DNA of 62,454 nucleotides from Pseudomonadota bacterium (GCA_021325135.1 JAJPHT010000042.1:1-62454), one strand, 5' to 3'. Positions 34,584-43,430 are shown, counted from the stretch's first letter. The notes: generated from the letters alone by a model not told the origin. Numbers and translations: made by a program.

Positions 34584-35138
34584 TCAGGTGCTGCTGCGGG
34601 CCTCGACGCTCATGGTGCGCGAGATCGCGCCGCTGCTGTAGGAGGTGTCCTTCGCGCTGGCGTCGATCTTGAACCCGATGTAGACGCTGCTGCCCACGGC
34701 GATGTTCTGGATGTCCAGAGCCTGCGCGTAGGTGCCGCTGGTCGTCATCGAGCCCGCCGAGGTGGCGTACTGGATGGTGATGGCCGTGTCGGCCGACATG
34801 TTCAGCCAGAGGTCGCTGATGGTCTTCGTGCCCTTGTTGGTGATCTTGAGCACGTCGTGGAAGTAGTAGGTGGAGTACGCGTTGACGCCGCTGCCGCCGC
34901 CTCCGTTGCAGCTGCTCCCGCCGTCCCACGTCACGTCGATGACGCCGTTGGTGTACCCGACGTAGCACGCGTAGTTGGAGTCCTGCGGCGCGATGGAGAG
35001 GTACGCCGTCCCGTTGTCGCTCACGATGTTCGCGATGACGTTGCGGGGCTGGAGGACGGCGTAGTTGAAGGCGGACGAGCCGAAGGCGCCCGCCGCGAGG
35101 AGCGCCAGGGCGATGAACGTCAGGAGCGGGATTCTCAT
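34584..35138 (-). CDS. Exported TasA/DUF1102-like fibre protein, second paralogue
   Basis: 184 residues: signal peptide 1-21 (LLTFIALALLAAGAFGSS), cleavage near AFN, then YAVLQPRNVIANIVSDNGTA and YLSIAP, a pattern shared with the genes on either side. The mature part is a beta-sandwich rich in Ser, Thr, Asn and Gly with one Cys pair. Camelysin/TasA-type proteins and archaeal bundling pilins share this layout and are processed by a SipW-like peptidase, here encoded nine bases downstream. Identification is from pattern and context only. Confidence 0.7.
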   Translation of the reverse strand: MRIPLLTFIALALLAAGAFGSSAFNYAVLQPRNVIANIVSDNGTAYLSIAPQDSNYACYVGYTNGVIDVTWDGGSSCNGGGGSGVNAYSTYYFHDVLKITNKGTKTISDLWLNMSADTAITIQYATSAGSMTTSGTYAQALDIQNIAVGSSVYIGFKIDASAKDTSYSSGAISRTMSVEARSST

Positions 35139-35211
35139 GGGCTCGCCATCCGTCTTGCTATGCCAGCCCCTTGTCGGCAGGGGTTGAAGCGATATCCGGT
35201 CGCGGGCCTGG

Positions 35212-35238
35212 GCCAAAGGGCCCCCAGGGGCCCTGGAC
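35212..35238 (-). terminator. GC hairpin between the two fibre-protein genes
   Basis: On the minus strand GTCCAGGGGCCCCTGGGGGCC can fold on itself and is followed by CTTTGG. It lies just past the stop of the first fibre gene and may attenuate transcription into the rest of the cluster. Confidence 0.45.
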
Positions 35239-35240
35239 CC

Positions 35241-35819
35241 TCAGCTGAGCCGCGCCTCTAGAGTGAGGTTCCCGAACACGGACGAGCCCGCGCCCAGGCT
35301 CCCCGTGTCGACGCGCACGCCGACGTAGGCGGAGCTTCCCGTCGTCAGCGTGATGGGCGTGGCCAGGCTCGTCGCGTAGTCGGAGTCGGACATGGCGCCC
35401 GAGGAGGCCTTCATGGCGACGTCGACGCGGGAGCTTCCGCCGCTGCTGGTGGTCGCGTTGACCCAGAGGACGACGCGCTTGGTGCCTTCGTTCGTGACGA
35501 GGAGGAGGTCGTGGAACGCGTAGCGCGAGTGCTGCGCGCCGGTGGCCCCGTCGCCGGAGTTGACGCCGTTGCCCGCCCCCTGGGAGGAGCAAGTGGCGCC
35601 GATGGCGCCGAAGCTGAGGAGCGTGCGCCCGTTGCTGGTGGACACGAAGCACTTGTGGGGGCTTGACGGGTTCGCGGCCACGGCGAGGTAGCCGCTGCCG
35701 TCGCCCACGAGGTTGACCGTCACGTTGCGGGAGGCCTTCTCCCGGTTGAACGCGGAGGAGGACGCCGCGCCCGCGACGAGGAGCGCCGCGGCCAGGAGAA
35801 GCTGGAGCGCGCGGCGCAT
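35241..35819 (-). CDS. Exported TasA/DUF1102-like fibre protein, first paralogue
   Basis: 192 residues: signal peptide 1-23 (LLLAAALLVAGAASSSA), then FNREKASRNVTVNLVGDGSG and YLAVAAN. The rest is a Ser/Gly/Thr-rich beta domain (YAFHDLLLVTNEGTKRVVLW aligns with YYFHDVLKITNKGTKTISDL of the next gene). First gene of the minus-strand cluster ending at 25292. It starts at ATG 35819, and AT-rich sequence (CGCTTATCCC) upstream may be its promoter. Probably a surface filament or matrix subunit. Confidence 0.72.
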   Translation of the reverse strand: MRRALQLLLAAALLVAGAASSSAFNREKASRNVTVNLVGDGSGYLAVAANPSSPHKCFVSTSNGRTLLSFGAIGATCSSQGAGNGVNSGDGATGAQHSRYAFHDLLLVTNEGTKRVVLWVNATTSSGGSSRVDVAMKASSGAMSDSDYATSLATPITLTTGSSAYVGVRVDTGSLGAGSSVFGNLTLEARLS

Positions 35820-35944
35820 GCCCGGGCGTGCGGGGCGGAGCCGGGATAAGCGTTGGCCGGGCGGCCCAGGGCCCCAGGTGCAGCCAGGAGGCTGCAACGG
35901 AAAGGGACTTCGCCTGCCGCTCCGGTCCGCCCCGCGGGCACACC

Positions 35945-36811
35945 ATGAAGCTCACCACCACGGCAATCCTCGTCTCGCTGGCCGCGACCGCGTTCCTCTT
36001 CCCCGCCGCCTCGGCCGTCCCCCAGCCCTACGTCTGCTCCAACGAGGTCAACCCCTCGTGCGGCCACACCGTCTGCTTCGCGCCCTCGTACACGCAGGTC
36101 CCGCGCTGCGAGGACGTGACGCTCTCGACCCCGGCGCACAAGCTGGGCTACTGCACCGAGGGCAAGTCCCCCTGCTATCTCGGGCGCCTCGCGTGCGTGA
36201 CCGACAACGGCGCGGCCGTCGTCTGCATCCCCGACCCGTGCGCCACGACGCAGTGCTTCGCGGCCTCCTCGCCCGCGTGCCAGGGCTGCCTTCCCTGGGT
36301 CTGCGTCGCGGGCCAGACGGCCCCCTCGTGCTACGAGGGCCACGACGTCTGCGTCGGCTTCAGCCTGGAGATCCCCTTCTGCACGGACGTCCCCTGCGGC
36401 GACGGCTCGTGCGTGACCATCACGGCGCCGGGCTACTGCACCCAGGGCGAGCCGCCGTGCGACAACTTCGACCTGCTCTGCGTGACCGCGGGCGGCTCGC
36501 CCGTCCTCTGCTTCGCGCAGCCCTGCTCGGTCTCCGAGTGCCTGCCGCCCAGCGAGGCCTGCGCGTCCTGCGCCCTGCCCCCCGTCGAGGTGTGCGTCGC
36601 GGGCACGACGGAGCCCTCCTGCTATCACGACGCGCCCGCGTGCGTCACCGTGAGCCGCCAGGTGCCCAAGTGCCTCGAAGCCACCCCCATCGAGGGCGGC
36701 GTCAACTGCTACGAGACCTACTGGCGCCACGACGTGGGCCCCGTGGGCGTGGAGAGCCGCAGTTCGTGCGACTACCGCGTCTACTACGACGGGCAGCCCA
36801 TCCTGTCCTGA
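35945..36811 (+). CDS. Large exported cysteine-rich protein
   Basis: 288 residues, about 32 of them cysteine. Signal peptide 1-24 (AILVSLAATAFLFPAASA). The mature part is built of repeated modules of about 90 residues, e.g. CVAGQTAPSCYEGHDVCVG and CVAGTTEPSCYHDAPACVT, plus repeated CxxGxxPC segments. It shares modules with the two short proteins at 23973 and 24884. Probably a disulfide-stabilised secreted or surface protein. It is divergent from the fibre cluster, 125 bases away, so both may respond to the same region. Function unknown. Confidence 0.8.
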   Translation: MKLTTTAILVSLAATAFLFPAASAVPQPYVCSNEVNPSCGHTVCFAPSYTQVPRCEDVTLSTPAHKLGYCTEGKSPCYLGRLACVTDNGAAVVCIPDPCATTQCFAASSPACQGCLPWVCVAGQTAPSCYEGHDVCVGFSLEIPFCTDVPCGDGSCVTITAPGYCTQGEPPCDNFDLLCVTAGGSPVLCFAQPCSVSECLPPSEACASCALPPVEVCVAGTTEPSCYHDAPACVTVSRQVPKCLEATPIEGGVNCYETYWRHDVGPVGVESRSSCDYRVYYDGQPILS

Positions 36812-36997
36812 GCCGCTCCGGCGCCCTTTTCGGCCGGCGGCCCGCTGCGCGCTCGGCCTCCTCGTCGGCCTCTTCTCCGCCCACCTTACCAGCGTCGCCC
36901 TTCTCGGCCTGGGCGTGACGACGATGATCGTCGCGCTTTGGTCCTGAGGCCCGGTAAGGACCAAACCCTCAAGGGGGGCGCCCCGCGTGCGCGCGCT

Positions 36998-37666
36998 GTG
37001 CGGACGTTCGCCCTCCTGTGCGTCGGCCTCCTCGTGGCGCTCCCGGGCTGCATCCTTTCCCCTGGGCAGGACGACCTCTCCTACGTGTGCGAGACGAAGG
37101 CCGGCGCGCCCGGCCCCGCGTACACCACCGACGGGCTCGTCCTCTTCACCCGCGTCCTCGACGCGAACCTGACGCCGGAGCACGCCCGCGCGCTCCTCGC
37201 CGCCGTGCAGCCCGACGTCATCACGCTGGGGAGCCTCCACCACGCGAACTTCTCCGCGACGCTCGCGGCCGCCGAGGGCGGCTGGCGCTTCGAGGGCGTG
37301 GGCCGCGCGGAGAACGGCAGCGTCGTCGACACCTACTCCTTCGACGTCGTGGAGGACAAGGCGGGCGTCAGCGTCGAGTCCCGGCTCCCCACGGTGGACG
37401 CGGTGCAGGCGCCCGAGTCCATGGTGTCCGCCGCGTGGGCCGTCGTCAACGCGACGCCCGACCTGGCAGGGGCCAAGACGAAGACCCCCACCCTCGTCGC
37501 CACCGGCTGGAACCCCGAGATCGCCTCGTGCGTGCGGCTCCTCTTCCAGGACGGCCCCGCCGACGCGATCCTGCCCGCCTCGCCCGAGCACCCGCACACG
37601 GTCGCGGTCGTGAGCCTGGTGAGCGACCGCGTCGTGTTCCTCCAGCGCCAGGGCTGGTCGGCATGA
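36998..37666 (+). CDS. Putative lipoprotein, unknown function
   Basis: 222 residues from GTG 36998. The N-terminus TFALLCVGLLVALPGC is a signal with a lipobox-like LPGC. The mature domain is acidic with no recognised motif (YTTDGLVLFTRVLDANLTPE, GGWRFEGVGRAENGS). The frame stays open to a TTG at 36938, but the GTG puts the signal peptide at the N-terminus. The 186 bases before it contain no other convincing gene. Confidence 0.65.
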   Translation: MRTFALLCVGLLVALPGCILSPGQDDLSYVCETKAGAPGPAYTTDGLVLFTRVLDANLTPEHARALLAAVQPDVITLGSLHHANFSATLAAAEGGWRFEGVGRAENGSVVDTYSFDVVEDKAGVSVESRLPTVDAVQAPESMVSAAWAVVNATPDLAGAKTKTPTLVATGWNPEIASCVRLLFQDGPADAILPASPEHPHTVAVVSLVSDRVVFLQRQGWSA

Positions 37667-37741
37667 ATCCGGAACGGATCGCGGAGTGACGACAACGGGG
37701 GCGCGCCGACTTCACGCCGCTTCGTCCCGCCGGGAGAAACC

Positions 37742-37751
37742 AACAAATACC
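37742..37751 (+). promoter_or_regulatory. TATA-like promoter of ilvE
   Basis: AACAAATACC lies about 58-67 bases before the ilvE ATG in a GC-rich spacer; GGTGA precedes the ATG. Confidence 0.55.
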
Positions 37752-37808
37752 CCCGGTGGAATCGCGCGAACCAGAGGGGTCTGCCAAGGCCTCTCACGGT
37801 GACCCTCG

Positions 37809-38714
37809 ATGACCGAATACAAGGTCTGGCTGAACGGCAAGTTCGTCCCGGAATCCGAGGCGCGCATCAGCGTCTACGACCACGGATTCCTCTACGGCGA
37901 CGGCGTGTTCGAGGGCATCCGCGCGTACAACGGCCGCATCTTCCGCCTGGAGGACCACGTCGACCGGCTCTACGAGTCGGCCAAGGCGATCAACCTGGAG
38001 ATCCCCATGACGAAGGCCGAGATGGCCGAGCTTCTCCTGGAGGCGTGCCGCGTCAACAACCTGCGCAACGCCTACATCCGCCCCATCGTCGCGCGCGGCG
38101 TGGGCGACCTCGGCCTCGACCCGCGCAAGTGCAAGACGCCCACCGTCGTCGTGCTGGCGCGCGAGTTCGGCGCGCTCTACGGGGACAAGTACGAGAAGGG
38201 GCTCAAGCTCTGCACCGTGAGCGTGCGGCGCAACTCGCCCAACTCCGTCTCCCCCAACATCAAGTCGCTCAACTACCTCAACAACATCCTGGCGCGCATC
38301 GAGGTCAACGCGCAGGGCATGGACGAGGGCATCATGCTGGACCTCAACGGCTTCGTGAGCGAGGCGACGGCCGACAACATCTTCCTCGTGAAGAAGGGCG
38401 TCGTCGTGACGCCCCCGACGTACAACTCGCTGAAGGGCATCACGCGCGCCGCCGTGATCGAGATCGCCAGGGAGCTTGGCCACCCCGTGGAGGAGCAGCC
38501 CATCACCATGTTCGACGTCTACAGCGCGGACGAGGTGTTCATCACCGGCACGGCGGCCGAGATCGCCCCCTGCGTCGAGGTGGACCACCGCGTCGTGGGC
38601 GAGGGCAAGCCGGGCCGCGTGACCAAGCACCTCATCGAGGGCTTCCGCCGCGTCACCACCACGACCGGCGCGCCCATCTTCCCCACGGAGACCGCGCATC
38701 CCAAGGTCAAGTGA
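37809..38714 (+). CDS. ilvE: Branched-chain amino acid aminotransferase (class IV)
   Basis: 301 residues. PLP enzyme for the last step of Val, Leu and Ile synthesis. The sequence follows IlvE throughout: [20 protein letters not shown], the PLP lysine in [13 protein letters not shown] (about residue 157), [26 protein letters not shown] and [15 protein letters not shown]. The length is usual. Single gene with its own TATA box. Confidence 0.95.
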   Translation: MTEYKVWLNGKFVPESEARISVYDHGFLYGDGVFEGIRAYNGRIFRLEDHVDRLYESAKAINLEIPMTKAEMAELLLEACRVNNLRNAYIRPIVARGVGDLGLDPRKCKTPTVVVLAREFGALYGDKYEKGLKLCTVSVRRNSPNSVSPNIKSLNYLNNILARIEVNAQGMDEGIMLDLNGFVSEATADNIFLVKKGVVVTPPTYNSLKGITRAAVIEIARELGHPVEEQPITMFDVYSADEVFITGTAAEIAPCVEVDHRVVGEGKPGRVTKHLIEGFRRVTTTTGAPIFPTETAHPKVK

Positions 38715-38762
38715 GCGCGATTCCCGGATAAGGGGGATAAGCCCCTCCGCCCTCCCAGGTCC

Positions 38763-39122
38763 ATGGACCTTCGCGGCTGGTGGAGCGGCCACGTGAGGCC
38801 GCGCGACCTCTTCGCGCTGGCGTGCCTCGTCGCCCTGGCGACGCTCTGCCTCGCCGTCTGGACCTCGGGAATCGCGGATGCCGCCGTGCGCAAGGACGTC
38901 ATCGTGGACGCCTTGGGCATCGTCGCGGGCCTCAACGGATTCTACAGCGGCGCCCGCGTGGCCGATCGCGCCTCGGACCGCGCCCGCGATGAGGTGCAGG
39001 ACGCCCGCCACGCGACGGAGCGCCGCGAGCGCGAACTCGACGAGGCGACCGCTCTGGTGACCGCGCTGCAACGCCAGATCGCGGCCCTGCGGGAGCAGCA
39101 TCAGGACGAAGAGGAATCATGA
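38763..39122 (+). CDS. Small membrane protein with coiled-coil tail
   Basis: 119 residues: a hydrophobic helix (FALACLVALATLCLAVWTSG), a second weaker hydrophobic segment, and a C-terminal charged coiled coil (ERRERELDEATALVTALQRQ). Two GGATAAG elements just upstream could place the transcript start at or next to the ATG, giving a leaderless mRNA. Its TGA overlaps the ATG of the next small gene. Unknown family. Confidence 0.7.
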   Translation: MDLRGWWSGHVRPRDLFALACLVALATLCLAVWTSGIADAAVRKDVIVDALGIVAGLNGFYSGARVADRASDRARDEVQDARHATERRERELDEATALVTALQRQIAALREQHQDEEES

Positions 39123-39277
39123 TGGACGAAGGGTTGATGTTAGTTCAAGGAGGCATACCCCAAGCGATGACCGAAGCAAGCCGAAAAAAGGCGATGGACG
39201 CGGAGACGCTTCGCCTCCTGGCGTGGGCGGACGACTTCCTGGACCGCCGCTTCGGCCGGCGAGGGAAGAAGGATTGA
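39119..39277 (+). CDS. 52-residue protein overlapping the preceding gene
   Basis: Starts ATGATG, overlapping the TGA of the gene before it, which suggests translational coupling. The product is MMDEGLMLVQGGIPQAMTEA followed by a basic helix and AWADDFLDRRFGRRGKKD. Codon use in its first half is more AT-rich than in any neighbour (ATA, TTA, CAA, AAA). An internal ATG at 39167 is a possible start. No function assigned. Confidence 0.5.
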   Translation: MMDEGLMLVQGGIPQAMTEASRKKAMDAETLRLLAWADDFLDRRFGRRGKKD

Positions 39278-39320
39278 AGGAGCGCCGCCGGCCCGCGGAC
39301 CGGCGGTCGCTCCCAAGGGC

Positions 39321-42300
39321 TCACGGCGCGTCCCAGAACGCGCGGTCGGCGATGCCCTGCGACATCGCGGGCGTCGCCGAGCCGGGCGAGCCGAACGTGG
39401 CGGGCAGGGCCACGCCGTCGCCGCCGTTGTTGTATGCGTCCAGCTGCGCGGTCAGGGCGCCCATGGCGCCGCGGTTGTTGCCCGCGTACGCGACATCGGC
39501 CGCGCTGATGAGCGACTGGGTGGTCGCGTTGCAGCCGAAGGCCGCGCAGTTGAGCTTGGCCGTCACCAGCTGCTGGAGCAGCGCCATGCGCGCCTGGTCG
39601 GCAGGCGTCCGCTTGTGGCCGTCGGTCTTGTACGGGATGCTGGAGTAGAACGCCCCGAAGAGCTTCCCGTAGGTGTCGATGGTCCGGACGTGCGAGCCCG
39701 AGCCGATGGGCATGGTGCCGCCCAGGGCCGCCGTGAAGACGCCCTCCGTGTAGAGGGTGTGCGTCGCCCAGAAGCCCTGCGTGCGCGTGGCGTTGGTGGG
39801 GCAGAGCACCTGGAGGCTCGCGGTGGCCTGGTCGTTGCTGGCGTTCGTGTCCAAGTCGGCGCCGATGCGCACCGTGTTGGAGACGGGGCCGCACGCGAGG
39901 CCCGCGGTCGCCACGGTGATGGTCAGCGTCAGCGACCCTCCGGCGGGGAGGGTGGGGAATGCGCACGAGACCGTGCCGCCCGACTCCGAGCAGAAGGCCG
40001 CCGCCGTGCCCGAGAGGCCCAAGACCGAGCCGTTGGCCAGGACGTCCTGCACGACCACGTCGGTCGCGTCGTCGGGGCCGAGGCTCGAGACGACGACGTT
40101 CCACGTCGCGTTGGAGCCGCGCGTCACGTCGCCGCCCGAGGACTTGGCGACGCCCACGTCGGCGCAGCGCACGTGCTCGGTCGCGTTGGCCTCGTTGTCG
40201 TCCGGCGTCGTGTCCACGGCCGCCGAGACGGTGGCGACGTTGCGCACGTCGCCGCAGTCGGGGAGGCCCGTGGCGCCGGTGAGCGTCACGACGCGGTCCT
40301 CGCCCGCGGGCACCGTGCCAAAGCTGCACGAGAGGACGCCCGCCGCGATGCCGCAGTCCGCCGCGTCGGCGCCGCCCAGGTCCCACGAGGTGGAGATGGC
40401 CGGGAGCGTGTCCGACACGGTGACGTCCTGCGCGTCGTCGGGGCCGCCGCTGTGGGCGGTGATGGTGAACGACGCGTTGCCGCCCACGTCGACGGACGCC
40501 GCGCCCGCCGTCTTCGTGATGGAGACGGACGAGCAGCGCACGGTGACGTTGGCGGTGGAGGCGTCGTTCCCCGCGTCGGTGTCCACCGTGGCGCTGACGG
40601 TCGCGGTGTTGCTTAGCAGGCCGCACGTCGTGCCCGCGTCGCGGGTGGCGGCGGTCAGGGTGACGCTGCGCGTCTCGCCCGCGGGGACCGTCCCGAAGCC
40701 GCAGGTGAGCGTGCCCGCGTCGATGGCGCAGGAGGGATCGGACGAGACGATCTCCCACGCCGAGGGCGCGCTGGGCAGCACGTCGGTCACCGTCGCGTTC
40801 TCCGCGGCGTCGGGGCCGTTGCTGGAGAGCGTGATGGTGAACGTCGCGTTCTGGCCCAGGTAGATGGCGGGCTCCTGCGCCGTCTTGTCGACGCTCACGT
40901 CGGAGCAGGCCACGTAGACGGACGCCGAGGCGTCGTCGTTGCCGGCGTCGGTGTCCACGGTCCCGGCCACGGTGGCGGTGTTGTTCCACCAGCCGCACGC
41001 CGCGGGGTCCGTGGAGGACGCGGTGACGGTCACGCTGCGCGTCTCGCCGGCGCCCAGCGTGCCGAAGTCGCACGAGAGGGCGCCCGACGAGATGGAGCAC
41101 GACGCCGCGTCCGCGCCGCCCAGCGTCCACGCCGCTTCGGGGTGGGGCAGCGGGTCGGAGAGCGTCACGCCCTCGGCAGCGTCGGGGCCGCCGCTCGTGA
41201 CGGTGATGTCGAACGAGACGTTCTCGCCCAGCAGCACGGGGGAGGCCTCGGCGACCTTCTGCACGGCGGGGTCCGAGCAGCGCACATACACGTCGGCGGA
41301 CGACCGGTCGTTGGCCAAGCCGCCGTTGGCGGTGAGGAAGACCGTGTTGGGATGGTCGCCGCAGTCTCCGGGCGAGACGCCCGTGGAGGCCGTGATGGCG
41401 ATGCTGCGCGTGCCGATGCCCGTGCCGTCCTCGACGGGGACCGTGCCGAAGCTGCACGTCAGGTTGAGGAGGGTGATCGTGCAGTCCGCCGCGTCGGGGC
41501 CGCCCACCGACCACGCGCCGCTCACGCCGGGCAGGTCGTCGGTGATGATGGTGTCCTGCGCGGGGTCGGGCCCGGAGTTCGTGACCGTGATGCCGAAGGT
41601 CACGTTCTCGCCCAGGTTGACGATGGGGGGCAGCGCCGTCTTCTCGACGCTGATGGCCGACTCGGGCGGGACCAGGGGGCAGTTGTTGAACTGGTGGAGC
41701 GTGAGGTCCTTGAGGACCGCCGTCGTCTCCTGCGAGCTGCGCGTCTCGGTCACGAAGTTCGTGAAGCAGGGGGGCGCGCCGCCGAAGATGTCGGTGAGGT
41801 TGATGCCGCCCTCGAAGAACGCCTCAGGCTGGAAGACGTCGAGGGGGTCGTGCGAGCCCGACGAGACGTAGGGCCAGGGCGAGGGCGTGGCGGCCTTGTT
41901 CACGCTGGCGCACGCGTTGTCGTCGGCGATGCTGCCGCAGTCCGCGCCCCACGCCACGAGCGTGAGGTTGTCCGGCACGCCCAGCCTCCACTTGTAGACG
42001 GAGATGTTGGAGACGGAGCCTCCGTTGGTGAAGTCGCTCACCACCAGCGTGTCGCCCTCCTTGTGGTGGCCGCTGAAGCCGCCGCCGGAGAGGATCGAGA
42101 CGGCGTCCTGGAGGAACCAGAAGCCCACGGCGGAGTCGCCGTTGTTGGCCCAGCGCGACGCGCCGAAGTAGACGATCATGCCGTGCTGCGAGTCGTTGTA
42201 GGTCGCGGCGAAGGCGTTGACGATCTCGTCCTTGGGCGGCGCGGAGGTCCCCGTCGCGCTCCACGTGCTGACGTCGTTGATGTCCTTGGAGGAGACGGAG

Positions 42301-42548
42301 AAGTACGTCGTGTCGACGCCGGCCGGCTCGTCCACGAACGCCTCCGAGAAGACGGCGCTGGAGGTGTTGGCGGGGAAGAGCGTCGACCAGTCGTCGCCGG
42401 GGCCGACGCCGTCCATGGCGTTGCCGTCCAGCTCGAAGAGCCCCAGGTCGTGGACGCCCGAGGCGGAGGGCACGACGAAGAGGCTCGCGATGGAGGCTAC
42501 GATCAGGGACAAGGCCGGAAGGCGTCGGTCGTGGGATGAGGAAGGCAT
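39321..42548 (-). CDS. Large secreted adhesin-like protein with five DUF11 repeats
   Basis: 1075 residues. Signal peptide about 11-31, then an N-terminal globular domain to about 290. Five tandem beta-sandwich repeats of roughly 120 residues (starting near 300, 425, 550, 675 and 795) each carry GENVTFGITVTNSGPD-type strands and CSFGTVPAGE-type cysteine strands (DUF11/conserved-repeat family). A C-terminal domain begins TRTQGFWATHTLYTEGVF. No C-terminal anchor is obvious, so it may be released or held non-covalently. Likely surface or matrix protein. Confidence 0.88.
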   Translation of the reverse strand: MPSSSHDRRLPALSLIVASIASLFVVPSASGVHDLGLFELDGNAMDGVGPGDDWSTLFPANTSSAVFSEAFVDEPAGVDTTYFSVSSKDINDVSTWSATGTSAPPKDEIVNAFAATYNDSQHGMIVYFGASRWANNGDSAVGFWFLQDAVSILSGGGFSGHHKEGDTLVVSDFTNGGSVSNISVYKWRLGVPDNLTLVAWGADCGSIADDNACASVNKAATPSPWPYVSSGSHDPLDVFQPEAFFEGGINLTDIFGGAPPCFTNFVTETRSSQETTAVLKDLTLHQFNNCPLVPPESAISVEKTALPPIVNLGENVTFGITVTNSGPDPAQDTIITDDLPGVSGAWSVGGPDAADCTITLLNLTCSFGTVPVEDGTGIGTRSIAITASTGVSPGDCGDHPNTVFLTANGGLANDRSSADVYVRCSDPAVQKVAEASPVLLGENVSFDITVTSGGPDAAEGVTLSDPLPHPEAAWTLGGADAASCSISSGALSCDFGTLGAGETRSVTVTASSTDPAACGWWNNTATVAGTVDTDAGNDDASASVYVACSDVSVDKTAQEPAIYLGQNATFTITLSSNGPDAAENATVTDVLPSAPSAWEIVSSDPSCAIDAGTLTCGFGTVPAGETRSVTLTAATRDAGTTCGLLSNTATVSATVDTDAGNDASTANVTVRCSSVSITKTAGAASVDVGGNASFTITAHSGGPDDAQDVTVSDTLPAISTSWDLGGADAADCGIAAGVLSCSFGTVPAGEDRVVTLTGATGLPDCGDVRNVATVSAAVDTTPDDNEANATEHVRCADVGVAKSSGGDVTRGSNATWNVVVSSLGPDDATDVVVQDVLANGSVLGLSGTAAAFCSESGGTVSCAFPTLPAGGSLTLTITVATAGLACGPVSNTVRIGADLDTNASNDQATASLQVLCPTNATRTQGFWATHTLYTEGVFTAALGGTMPIGSGSHVRTIDTYGKLFGAFYSSIPYKTDGHKRTPADQARMALLQQLVTAKLNCAAFGCNATTQSLISAADVAYAGNNRGAMGALTAQLDAYNNGGDGVALPATFGSPGSATPAMSQGIADRAFWDAP

Positions 42549-42719
42549 CAGGGCTCACGCTCTTGGAAGAGGCGTCGAACCACCGGGCCGGGGGCACGCG
42601 CGCGGCGCGCGGGGGGACGGGGTGGAGGCGCTCGATGGCTGAGGTTGGCCATCAGAACGAGTCGCAAGGCTTACCAAACGCGGATTTCCTGCTGGGGAAT
42701 GCCCGCACCAGTGTGACAA

Positions 42720-43358
42720 TCACGGCGGCGGGGCGCGCCCGCGCCGGAAGACGTCCGGGTCGGCCTTGAGAAGCCTCGCCTCCAGCACGCGCTCCAGCCG
42801 CGGGACGTCGATCTTCTCCGTCTCCACGACCACGTAGCCGCGGCTGCGGTAGAGCGCCGTCTTCTCCGCGCGCCGGCGGCGATAGCGCGAGTGCTCCATG
42901 CCCCAGTGCTCGATGACGACGTTGGAGTCGGGCAGGTAGAAGTCGGGTGTCGCGCCCTCCAGCTGCGGCTCGTAGAGGTAGCGCACGCCCCGCTTGAAGA
43001 GGAAGTTGGCGATGCGAAGCTCCGGCTTGCTGCGGACCACCTCGCGGTTGAGCGTGACGTGGCCGCCGCGCCGGCCCAGCTCCTCCTTCACGCTGGGCTT
43101 GGGGCGGGGGCGGATCTCGGGCACCGCGCCCTGGGCCGGCCGGGGAGCCGCGCGGCGCAGGGCCAGCAGGCGGGCGCCCACCACCGCGGCGGCCACCGCG
43201 AGCCCGACGGGCGGCCCCAGCCACCACCGCGCGAGCCCCGCGGCCAGGCCCGCCGCGAGCCCCAGCGCCAGGGCGGGCAGCCAGGCCTTCCGGGCGGCGC
43301 CCCACGCGGGCGGGCGCGGCGCGCCGGGGGGTTCCCGGGGCGGCTTGGGCAGGGCCAT
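42720..43358 (-). CDS. Membrane-anchored PD-(D/E)XK nuclease-like protein
   Basis: 212 residues. Two hydrophobic helices near the N-terminus (about 20-60) are followed by a basic linker and a domain with the restriction-endonuclease-like order: KPELRIANFLFKRGVRYLYE, TPDFYLPDSNVVIEHWG (PD...ExW), and a final GYVVVETEKID. This resembles the nuclease module found near some UvrD-like helicases. Catalysis is inferred from the acidic residues. The TATA-like site shared with ferredoxin puts its transcript start close to the ATG. Confidence 0.7.
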   Translation of the reverse strand: MALPKPPREPPGAPRPPAWGAARKAWLPALALGLAAGLAAGLARWWLGPPVGLAVAAAVVGARLLALRRAAPRPAQGAVPEIRPRPKPSVKEELGRRGGHVTLNREVVRSKPELRIANFLFKRGVRYLYEPQLEGATPDFYLPDSNVVIEHWGMEHSRYRRRRAEKTALYRSRGYVVVETEKIDVPRLERVLEARLLKADPDVFRRGRAPPP

Positions 43359-43380
43359 GCCTGCGGGAACCGGCCCGTCA

Positions 43381-43390
43381 TTCTTATACG
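43381..43390. promoter_or_regulatory. Bidirectional TATA element
   Basis: TTCTTATACG, read as CGTATAAGAA on the other strand, lies between divergent genes. It is about 40 bases before the ferredoxin ATG and about 23-32 bases before the nuclease ATG, so it can serve both, giving a nearly leaderless nuclease mRNA. Confidence 0.6.
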
Positions 43391-43430
43391 CCTCCTCGGG
43401 CTTGCGGCGACCGTAAGGAGCCCGCAGAGA

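Noticed and set aside
36830..36945. Open frame encoding a single membrane-helix-like stretch (GLLVGLFSAHLTSVALLGLG).
   Set aside because: The frame has no ATG, GTG or TTG start of its own and runs back into the preceding gene in another frame; too short to support.
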